A stretch of DNA of 64,000 bases, from contig JAJFPB010000007.1 of assembly GCA_020881915.1 (NCBI GenBank), forward strand, positions 3,410,001 through 3,474,000. Direction: 5' to 3'. Shown here piece by piece: positions 33,933 through 44,305 of this stretch. Within the stretch, counting starts at the first letter, position 1; the number at the start of each line of letters is the position of its first letter. Below the pieces are notes generated by a model that saw nothing but the letters and a program-made list of their open reading frames with translations, had not been told where the DNA came from and searched no databases. This stretch comes from Paramyrothecium sp. XJ0827. Lineage: Eukaryota > Ascomycota > Sordariomycetes > Hypocreales > Stachybotryaceae. The position numbers were made by a program, and so were the translations under genes.

Positions 33933-36900
33933 GGTGGGCAGGCAGGGCTAGTCTTATAAGTAGGAAGACGGTCGTTAGGGGAGGGGTGTGTGGAAGTTTT
34001 GAGAGCGTGTCTGGGGGAGACGAGTTGTCAAGGGCGAGAGACAGGCCAGAGTAGCAGGAATGAGGCTCGTGCGCGGGGCGCGTGGGTGTGGATGACAAGC
34101 GCGCGAGAGAAGAGCGTGCTAGGCAGATTTATGCGGTGAGGGACGAAGAAAGGGTGGGAGGCGTGTGTGCAATGGAGCAAGGAAGTGCGTGAGCGAGGAG
34201 ACAAGAGGTCGAAGTGCGATGGATGGTGGAATGACGGATGGATGAATGGGCGAGGGTGTGAAATCGGTGACTCGGGTATCGTTCTGGAAGGAGTGGAGCC
34301 ACCAGGTCCTAAACCCCCTCCCTCTCCAGTGGCTAAAAAATCCACGTCGTCAGTTGCCCACGTCCTCCCTGCTTCGTCAGAGCGGGACCACGACGACAAC
34401 GACGAGCAAAAAGAGAAAAAAAACCGAAGGTCGAGCTAAAAGCGCAGGGTAGGGACAAAGCAAAGTTTGGGATTTGTGGGTTTCCTGGAACGGCCGCTTG
34501 GATCCGCAAGTCCAGGGAGCCCCTGGTAATTTTAGCCACAACGCATCCCAGCGGTCTTGTCCTCTTCAAGCTTTGTGCTCCACCGGCATCAGAGACGTGA
34601 AGGGTGTGCTAATTTCCGTTCACATGAGCGAAACCGTCTTTTGGCACAGGGTCCTGGTGAATGGGGTCGCCATCAAACAATGTCCAGCAGGAGAGGACTC
34701 TACACTGCCGTACGGTACAGTACACGACAATGTAGTCGACCTGTATGGGGGGAAATGCTGTCCATGGCCCCCATGCGTGCAAACCAGGGCCATAAGACGA
34801 GACTGAAGATCTCTTCCGTGGTTCAGTGTAAACAGGCCGCAACAACCCGCCCACAACAAGACCAGGGCGAGGCTTTGGAAGAGGCAAGGATTGTCACTCA
34901 AGGCTCAGCACTTACGCCCAGCACTGAACGCTATGGTCCGCGTGGCCCAGCCAGGATGCCGGGACCTGTCGCACTCCCTGCGCTGGCGATCTAGGGGCCA
35001 AGCACGCCGGCGGTAGACTGTCCCTCTCCCTCATCAACGCACCCGGCCTGCAACACGCTACGGCCCTCCACGTTGTCATTGCTGCACATCATGTACGTAC
35101 CTCGCCTTGGCCTGCGGTGGTACAGAGTAGGTAGGGCCACTGTATCCCTTTTCCTGCCGAGATGTGACGCAGATTCGGTAATCCCGATGCATTGTACGAG
35201 CCATCTCCTTCTGGCACCGCAGCCCCGGGACATCTAAATTAAACCCCACGAGCCTTTCAACTTGCAAGAGATTGCTTTTGCTTTGTCGCAACTGGGAAAA
35301 CGATGCGTGCAGCAAACCGTGCCCTCCAAGGAAGTTGCTCCCTTTCGGTCTTTACTGTGCAGCTCTGTACAGTACGAATGTGCAACTGTAAGTTCTCAAC
35401 GCCAAACAGCGGCCACTTTTATGAGCGTGCATGCGAGCACGGACAACCAATGCACAAAGCCATCCCAGCCACCATCCATCAGCCTAAAGGGAAAAGAGAA
35501 AGGAACAGGTTGCGTGCTGTAGTGTGACTGACTGCAGATTGGTGCTCGGTCTTGGAGCTGAGTGCGCCGTAACGCCAATTCGCAGCCATCCCGCCCGCCG
35601 CCCACGTCGGCCGTCTGCACCAGCCTCGGCATCTCTGGTTGTCCGAGACACCCCATTTGCGATTCCTGGCGACCAGCCCGACGCACGTCACCAACGAATC
35701 TTATTGACCCAAGCGGACTGGGAGATCTGGAGCAGATTTGCACACACCCGCCTTTTTGTTTCACGTCGGACAACTCAATTCTGGCGGATGTCTGGTCTTT
35801 TCTTTCCGCTCCCACCATGGTTTCGCGCCTAATAGCGGAAATGGCTTCCACTCTGCTAGCCCACAGCAGCCTACCGCCATCATTTAGTCTTGGCCCGCCG
35901 CCGCCTCGTTCTCTGGTTCGTTTTACGCCCTGGCGATCGCTCGCCCGCTCTCGCCGATTTCCTGCCTGGGCTGAGAATAGCATCGTCGATTGGCAGCTTA
36001 GCGAACCGGACCAGCAGACTAGAGAGTCAGACGTACAGTAGTACGCAGCACGCAGGGCGTGTCGATCCGGGGATGGATCTGAGCGCTGTTGAAGATGATC
36101 AAAGCCATACGCACCCACACCACCCTTCCTCTGCCTAAAAATATGCCGGCAATAGTCCCCGACGAACCTCGTGGCATCCCCGAGGTGACTGACTGTGTCG
36201 ACGGCCGCATCATTCGCGATGATGCTACCTCACGTCGTGGTCTTCGTGCCATGTGGCCCTGGTTGCTTGGTGTGTGTCCCACTCCTCCATCTCCTCGTCC
36301 TCCCGCCGGCCATCTTACATGAACTTCCACTTCAGGATCCGACAGTAAGTTAGCTGTCAGTCTGGACGAGCTGGGCCCAAAGCTGAATGTCATCGGCCCA
36401 CCCATGTCGGCCTGCGAGAGCGTGCGCGCGCGCCTTGCCGGCTGCCCAGCTCATTCCTCAGGCGAAGGAGCAGATCCCGAATCCCGTGGCCTAAAGGAGT
36501 GCCGATTGACAGGATACGGGGGACTAGAGCCCAGAGATGAATGCGGCTTTGCAGTCCAATCCTTGCCTAGTGTAGAGAATAAGCTCGCATTCACTACGCA
36601 AATTTTCTTTTCCATGCCTCTTTTCGCGCGGCGCGTTTCTTTTGTCGGAAATTCGTTTGACCAGCAGCATCTCTGTCCGATCCAACAGATTGCTTCAGCT
36701 CAAAAGGATGGCCCAGTTCAAGATGCAGAATCGGCACATCCTGGATTTCCCCTTTTGGCCTGCCCCACCCCTCAAGCCCCGTCGACAAGCGGCCAAGCCC
36801 AAGACCCAAGAGCAACTACCGGCGGTGGCTCTGGTTTCACGCTGGTGTTTCATCATTCCTCTTTTCCCCATCAGGTTGTTACTGCGCCTGCACATGCGCG

Positions 36901-39900
36901 TGCTGACCAGATGTCCTGTCCTCACCATCGTCAGTTAGTCAGGCCATGCCAGCGAGATCGCTGTCCCCTGTTGCCACCGCCAGACAATCACTTACTACTG
37001 TGACTGGCCAAAGCTCTAGATGATGCTGTCATGCATACCCCCAGCCCTTTTTTCCTCGTGCTCATTACCAACTTGGCTATGCCAAGTCCCCTGTCCCTTG
37101 CTGAGAATTTGATCTTGCTGGCGGTGAACAAGGAAGGCCATAGTTGAGCATGCCAACCATGTTATGCGCCTGACTTAATACGAGACCACCCATTTCAACC
37201 AGCATTGATATCATGCTCACCGCATTGAGTTCGACAAGACAAGCATTGCCTTGCTTCTGATGGCCCTGGGGATATAGCCACTTGGATCGTTCAACACCTA
37301 GACAATCGCGTTATCACCTCATGGAAGCGAGGCATCACCAGCTGAGTCTGTCGACTCGTCGTGCTGATGAGTCACGGATCGAACACTCTTGCTGCTGGCA
37401 TAGTTGAGCAGCAGAATCTCCGACAGGGACATGAAGCCGCCGACGCCATGCTCCGTAACCTTATTATCAAACATGAACTCTTGTCACACCGTGACAACTT
37501 TATCTCTCCGGGACTGAGGATCCGGTATCCTCGGAGATTACCAAGGCGAGAAGCTACAGTCCATCCACCCAAGCGGTTAGCAAAGAAATGATGCTGCAGA
37601 TCTATAAAACTACCAAGAATAAATGATAAAACATTTGATTAAAAAATAAAGTAAAATAAAACCCTTATTTGATGTTTTCAAAGACTTAACTTTCAATTGT
37701 ATTTTAAAGTCATTGTTCTATCATCTACAGTACTATTGCTGATAATGTAAGATACCATGTATGCGGTCTCAACGGTTCTGCCCTACTTCCTGCAAGTGTC
37801 GAAGCCTCACTCTGTATTGGAGATAGCCCACTCCTGGCACAACGGGTGGTAATGTTGTTCCCACTTCTCTCTGAAACATGCCTACCCCGGCCAATAGCTC
37901 TGAGTTATAAAGCAAACCATCTACTCTGTAGACCCCCAAGTGTCAACCCACCCACAGAGAACCAATCCTGTAACCGGTTCTGGAGGTCCCTTAATATGAC
38001 GAAAATAAGCAACAGGGCACCCCCCTTTCTAGATCACTTCTAGTAGATTGCCAATTTTGGGAGCCTACTGAGTTCGCCGTTGCAGCCAAAACGGATCGGC
38101 TCCGGCGCGCGGCCGCACATTGTGGTGATCCGGCATCGCCGAGCGAATGGCTTTTCCTCCGCACGTGCTCATGCGGGCTAGCTGGACGAACCGCTAGAGG
38201 GGATTGGGGACGGGACCATTCACGTTAATGCCAATGCAGGCCCCGACGGCGCTATGCACACCTTCTGGAACGATTCTCGATCATATCCCCTTTTGGACCA
38301 AGATGGTCGCCGGCCAAAGGCCTCGCTACACCTGGCATGAGGTGGAAGCGCAACCTGACGCTGCACCTACCGTCCTGTGGCAGCGCGGACTGAGGACCTC
38401 GGTTTCGCCAGAGTCGTTGCGGCGGGCTAGCGCACAAGTCGTCCCGTCTGGCCTGGCCCGAGTTGGCCTGAACCAGTCGGAGTCACCTACAGACGAGAAT
38501 AACTTGAAACCGCCCGCTCCCAGAAGTAGCCATGCTGCCTTTCCTACGAGATTTCTCACTGCAGACGAGTGTCTGGAACAAGTTATGCACATGTCTATGA
38601 TGGCACTCTTCTTGGCTCTCCCCTGACAGCCGGAAGCGCATGATCTGGTGCAAGATTTGCTATCGATGGTGGTCTGAGTTGGTACCTGCTTCAACGTGAC
38701 TTTCCGAACCAGCAACATCGATCGCGGCTGGCTATAAACTGATCCAACAACACTACCTTTCACATACGACCATACCTACAAGAGAACATGGGATCCCGTC
38801 CGCTCTCCCTTAATTAAACTTGTAAGGGGCAGATTAGTAGTTGGGTCGGTGACGACCAGCGAATACCGGCTGTTGTATGTTTCTCATCTTTTTGCTGCAT
38901 CGTGCGATGTTCAACATTTTTGGCCATTCAAGGCGACTGTCGAGATGATTTGGCTCGTTACAACATGTTCGCTTGCCTCCAGGTTAACCAGCCTTGCCAA
39001 CATCGGGGCACGGTAATTCGGCGATACGATTGCTCATGACTGATGTTGTAGGACCTGCAGGGCAGCTCGCGAGTGGTTCATCGGTCCTCTTGGAATCCAC
39101 ATGAATAGTGTTTGTTAGTCTTACAGACCATCTCAGACACCATCCATGCATGGATGCCGACGGCTATGTTCACTGTGACATTCGCTCTATTAACAACCAC
39201 TCTCATTCTCCTATGGCACTACCTCCATGTCTGCCCGAGCATCCTCACCTCCTTCATCCTTCCGCTCTCCCGAACCGCCGCCAACTCTCTCCTCGTCATC
39301 ACAAATTCCCAGCCGCCGCAAGCCCTCCCCTACCTTACTCCTTTTGCCTCAACCTAGACAAGAAAGAAAAATGGACTTTGAAAATTAAAAAGGATTGCAG
39401 TCACAAGCAGACAGTTTTGCTCTCGCCATAGGACAGGTTTCCTATCTGACAAGGAACAGAAGGGAAAGGGGGAAGGGGAAGGAGAGGGAGACAGTGAATA
39501 AAAGATGGAATACAACAATGAGATATATATAAAAAGAGATCCACGAGCGCCAGACATGGGCAATGAGAAAATCGAGAAATAAGCGGGACAAGAGAAAAAA
39601 ACGCCCAAGAGCCAACGAGGGCCGCCTCAGTACCGACAGATACAACTCCATCTATCCACCGGGATAGCATCGCTCTTCGTCATATTTTCCGCCTCTCCGA
39701 ACTGTCGTGACCACCACCTCTTGTCGACATGTTGAAACTTCCTCCCATACATTGTTGCGCATGCCGACATGCGGCTCCGATCGTGAGTGACCGACACAGG
39801 GTCTTCGAGGTTGCAAAAGAAGCGACAAGACTCGAAACGTGTGGTTATTTTTGGGTCATCGTACTGTATTATTTCGACGTCTGGAAACTTGTCTTCTGTG

Positions 39901-40583
39901 GTATAGCCGCCAACCTCCTCCAGACCATGCACACTCCGCGCCACGTAGCATTCCGTCTCCGTCCAATTTCCAGACATCCTTTTTTTGTGTGGTGAGGTTG
40001 TCTTGGGCTGCTCCTCTCTCCTTTTGATCTTTTCAGAAGGACCCGACCCCCATCTACCAAGAACAAGACAGAGGCCGGGACCTGTACAATGTTTACTGAA
40101 GACACGAAAAAATGCCAAAGTAATACAACCGCCCAATACCAACACCCGAAGGTCTTGTCAGAAGAAGGGGAAACTATCATGTAGAAAATCTTTCCATCGA
40201 TGGAGGAACTAAAAAAGAAAAATCGAGACACAATTAGAGGAAATAAACAAAACGGTATCGCGCGTATCAGCTGGTTCACCAAGCTCTGTCGCTTCGAAGC
40301 CATGGTCGATAGGCTTCAAGGCTTGCATGGTACGGGGTCGAGGTTTTGGTCGTCGGATTAGAGGTAGGTTGTGTGGAAAGGGTGCGTGGTTGTAGAGGGT
40401 TACGTCCGTCAATTCGTCCTGCGCACGCCGGTATTCGCATGTTATAGAGGTATCGTCGGCGATACCCGGAAACTCCGGGCTATGTGATCGTGGAAATGCT
40501 GAGTAAAACAGATCAATGGCGAGTACTAGTAATGTCGCCGGGGCCGCCTAAGCGGGATGTGTATGGTAAATCGCAGGCGAGTC
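33933..40583. other. 6.6-kb gene-poor region between the phosducin-like and G-beta genes
   Basis: The longest gap in the window. 33933-34450 is the promoter side of the phosducin-like gene (purine-rich on plus). Open frames at 34557-34994, 35396-36118, 36404-37003 and 38204-38626 have no motif, no consistent intron pattern and mixed composition, so I do not call genes. 37597-37760 is an AT-rich island. 39440-40250 is the 3' side of the G-beta gene, with AT-rich and purine tracts. No tRNA-like cloverleaf noticed. Confidence 0.5.
37597..37760. other. AT-rich island
   Basis: A short stretch of A/T-dominated sequence (for example TTAAAAAATAAAGTAAAAT near 37638) in an otherwise balanced region. 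No open frame or terminal repeat is visible in it. Possible remnant of a mutated repeat, but this is not shown by the sequence alone. Confidence 0.6.
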
Positions 40584-42014
40584 TTAATAAGCCCAGATTT
40601 TCAGCTGCGATGTGGTCAGTTAAGAATCGAAAACAGTGCAAGACGCGGCAATGCGATCTTGGAGCGAGCGCCCAAGTAAACTGTGCTGTCTCAAAGGGTC
40701 GTGTAAAACATACCAGAGAATCCCATGAACCAGTGCACAGGCTGATACCGTCATTGCTCACACCCAAGCAGCTCACACGGTTCTCGTGGCCGACAAGCGA
40801 TCCCACTCTCTCGCCGCGCGTGATATCCCAAACCTATCGAGATGATTAGTCAAATTTCACCAGGTAATGCCCAACGTGAGTAAGCCTACCTTGCACTCAA
40901 AATCATCGTAGCCAGCAAACAGTAGTCGACCAGACACTGAGGTAGCGACGGAGGTGATGCCGCAAAGGATGGATTCGGACTAAACGATGGCAGATTAGCT
41001 ACTGGCGGAATCTCAGGCAACCAAACTTCGACTTACGCCGTAAAGGTTGAGTTCGCGATCGGCACGGATGTCGAAGAGGCGGCAGGTGGCGTCGTCGGAA
41101 CCGGTGACAAAAGAGTGACCATCCGGGAAGAATTGGATGGCGTTGATGTCAGATTCATGGCCCGCAAAAGTCTGGACGGCCTTGCCAGCTCGAATATCCC
41201 AGAGCTTCGCAAATGCATCGCAAGCACCAGAGATAAAGGTGTTCTGGTTGGTAGGGTTCAAGCTGATGCTCATGACATCGCCAAGGTGGTCGGCGAACTC
41301 GTTGACCTTCTGGCCAGTCTCAATATCCCATTTCATGCAGGTCATGTCGCCGGAAGACGTCAAAATGCTGCGGTCGTTGATGAAACGACAGCAGGACAAA
41401 TAGCCTGCATGGCCGGAGAGCTCCCTAGCGACGCGGGTAGGGCCGTCACGCTGCTGGTTGAGGTTGTAGATGGAGCAAATGTTGTCAAGACCACCACAGG
41501 CAACAAAGTTGCCGCTCGGGGCGTAGGCGCAGGTCATGACCCAGGAAGAACGTAGGGGGATGGCGTGGACCTTGTTGGTTGTGTAGGCGTCCCAGATGAT
41601 AAGCTTGCCATCCTGCGATGCGGAAACGAGGTGTCTTCGGTCAGTGGACCAGTGCATGGCGTAGATCTTGGCCAAGTGACCCTTGAGCGTGCGTTTCGTC
41701 TTCATGAGCTGATTTTTGGGGATTGGCTCGTGAGCCTGCTGAGCAACAGCGCGGACTGTAACTGAGGTTAGAAAAAAAGGGACGAGGAGCTAGCGTCGCG
41801 AAAGGGGAGGACACGGCAGATGCGAGTCAATTGACGAGCACGGCGCAAGGCAGCACGAGCAGCGACAAACAACGATGGAAGACGTACGGGTGGTATCGGC
41901 CAGCTCATCCTTCTTCCTCTTGATCCGGTCCTTGAGCGTCTCAGCCTCGCGACGCGCCTGCTGGATGCGCGCCTGCATGGCCTCGGGCGACACTTCGGAA
42001 CCTGACGAATTCAT
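40584..42014 (-). CDS. gnb-1: Heterotrimeric G-protein beta subunit (GNB-1/SfaD/Cpgb-1 type)
   Basis: Beta subunit of the trimeric G protein at the plasma membrane, acting with G-gamma and G-alpha in mating, conidiation, growth and virulence signalling. Exons in reading order: 41888-42014, 41037-41755, 40890-40979, 40714-40833, 40584-40604; 358 residues, the length known for Neurospora GNB-1. Start [20 protein letters not shown] precedes an N-terminal coiled coil ([20 protein letters not shown]) that pairs with G-gamma. Seven WD40 blades follow, for example [90 protein letters not shown] and GSWDSLLKIWAY at the end. The last exon codes only LKIWAY, closing blade seven. An in-frame GTG upstream (42032) is not used as start because family proteins begin at MNS. 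Next gene downstream is the phosducin-like co-chaperone. Confidence 0.98.
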
Positions 42015-43307
42015 CGTGACGAAAGGCTGCACCGGCCGAGGGGAGTGAGGATGGAGACGATGGGGAGGAGGGACGGCGGCACGGGGAGGAGATGGGCGAG
42101 AGGTCGGGTTGAAGGCGTCGTCGGTTCGTGGCTCGAGGGGGCGATGAAATTGGTTGACAGGTTTCGGGTGTGGAGAGGGAGAGAGGGAGTTGAGAGGAGA
42201 GGTTTAGGGGAGGGAATGCAAGCTCCAGGGGGGTGTGGTTGCTGCGCTGCGGGCTGGCCCAGTAGCGGCGCAGATTGGATGCTTTTGGGGGGGGAGGGGA
42301 GGGGAGGAGAGCAGGGAAATGATGTGCCTTGGGGGTTTTTAGCTCCAGGAAATGAGGTATCGAGGCTTGTCACTTGGCCCGCCGTTTGACTGGGCGTCGC
42401 CGGCAGAATGAGGATGGGATGGTACCTTCGGACCCACCAGGGGCTGGTACCGGACTGTGCCTTTCTCGAATGGTGCTGGCCCCGTGTCCGCCTAGGGGAA
42501 GTGAAGTGCTCCGAAGGAAGACCTGCATCTACTCTTTTTTTTCTCTCTCTTCGTCTCCCTTGCACCTCGCATTTTTCCTTGGGCTAAATCTCACCTTACT
42601 TTACCGGATGTACTCTTCTACGCTCACCTGGCTTAGACGGAACACTTTGAGAAGAATGAAAAGTTGAATGGAGCCGAGCGGGTTCAGTTGGCCTTCGGCT
42701 CTCAGCTGGTGCACGCGATTACTGTGAGCGTCGGGGAAAGTCCCTGTCATGGTTGGTGGGTTGTCGGAGGAGGATGAACCCGCTCCTAATAACTGGGGGC
42801 GGAAATGCCAGCAGCAGTCCAGCCCTTCAACTGTGTCGCCTTGGTGTTCCCTCGCTGATCAATTGCTGTCCTCCCAGGTCATGGTTGCAGCTCCACCAGA
42901 CCTGCGACGGTTTGCTTGCCAAAGGGCACCTGTCGAGTGTTGACGAATGCTTCGTGCAGATCGAGGAGGAATAAAGTAGGGACTCTGGGCCCTGCTAGCC
43001 ATGGCGAGCTCCGGTAGCAAAAAAGATGGATCACATCCACAGGGCTAGGACAATTCTCCCGATTAGGGAATTAACTACCTACCTTCGATCACAGACAACA
43101 CGGGCAGAGGTACCAGAAACGTAGAGCATTGTGCACAATGTCTCCCTCCTGCTCGGCCCCGTCCCCTCCATCGCAGTAGAGGCGGTCTTCATCAACCGAG
43201 CCACGGATGGAAGGCCGGGCGCGCGGGACACCTTAATATGGCGCTTGGGCATCTCCGCCAACGCCATAATCTGTAAGGGGGTGGGAAATAAGCTACCTTA
43301 GGCACTC

Positions 43308-43340
43308 AGGTAAGGTAAGGTACCCTAGGGTAAGGCAGAG
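43308..43340. repeat. AAGGTA-type tandem words
   Basis: Overlapping GGTAAGGTAAGGTACC with nearby TAGGGTAAGG; part of a dispersed word family seen throughout the intergenic DNA of this window. Confidence 0.7.
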
Positions 43341-44285
43341 CGGGATGGGGAGCTTGCAGAGTTGGGAGCCTCGGGATTGGCGGGCTGGATTGCTTACTCT
43401 CCCAAAGCGTCGCCGAGCTGCGGGGTCGAGGCGAAGCTCTCCCGCGAGACTTTCTTTTATTCGGTAACAGGCTCGCAAAATGAGCAGTGCTGCAAATTGC
43501 ACCAATTCTCACAAACACTACATTTGGCGGTCATTCTTACTGTTCATTAACTCAAAGGGTTTCATTAGGATAACAACAACAAAATAGTCATTGAATTCTC
43601 TGAATTTTGAAGAGTTTGTTGGACATTTTGGCAGGAGTTTTTGACGGATGTTGCTGGTGACACGAGAAAATGAACTTCTGCGGCTTTTGTCTTCCTGTTC
43701 AGCGCTTGACGGGCTCTCTTCGCGATCAATGGCACAGTTGAGTGATCGACCGGGGCGGCTGTTCTGCAAGATGCGCCGGGGTTTCCTTTCTCATGGTGTC
43801 ATGGCCAGCGGGAGCATGAGAGATGGAGAGGGAGCACAGGTGCATGAGAGATGGCCAGTTTGACCTTGCGAGGGCGACGCTGATCTACAGACTAAAGGGC
43901 AATAATGGCGGCTCCTACAGTGCGAGTCATGGGGCCATAATTTCCCATCAGAGGGAGTGGAGGGCCAAGAAGGGATATAAGGTGAGGGACGGTAAGGTAA
44001 GGTAATGTCAGGTAGCGGTAGGCGAAAGCAAGGTAGAGCCCCGGGCTGGAGCTGGGCGGGACGCAACTTTCCGGCACATGTCTCCATGCAGCCTGCTGAG
44101 CCGTACGGTAAGGTATGAAGAGGAGCCTCCGTCCATTGGCTGCACCTCGACGCAAGCCACTCCCGGGATGGGTGGATGGATGGGCGGATATGCGGAAAGG
44201 TACCTTAATTTCTGGACAGAGTACGTCGAGTTTGTTTGCCAAGCGGAAAATAACCGACCAAAGTACTGTAGGTAAGGCAGGAGTG

Positions 44286-44305
44286 GTGGATGGATGGATG
44301 GATGG
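44286..44305. repeat. (GGAT)n microsatellite
   Basis: About five GGAT units; a related imperfect ATGGGTGGATGGATGGGCGG tract lies about 120 bp upstream, at 44168-44187. Confidence 0.85.

Noticed and set aside
35396..36118. 240-codon minus-strand frame in the 6.6-kb gap
   Set aside because: Its translation is rich in Arg, Ser, Gln and Gly with no family similarity I can see, and plus-strand frames of similar size overlap it, so it is likely random.
38204..38626. 140-codon plus-strand frame in the 6.6-kb gap
   Set aside because: Balanced composition but no motif, no membrane span or signal peptide, and no flanking splice signals that extend it.
42015..42032. In-frame GTG upstream of the G-beta ATG
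   Set aside because: Known G-beta proteins of filamentous fungi begin MNS, which is encoded at 42014, and GTG starts are not expected here.
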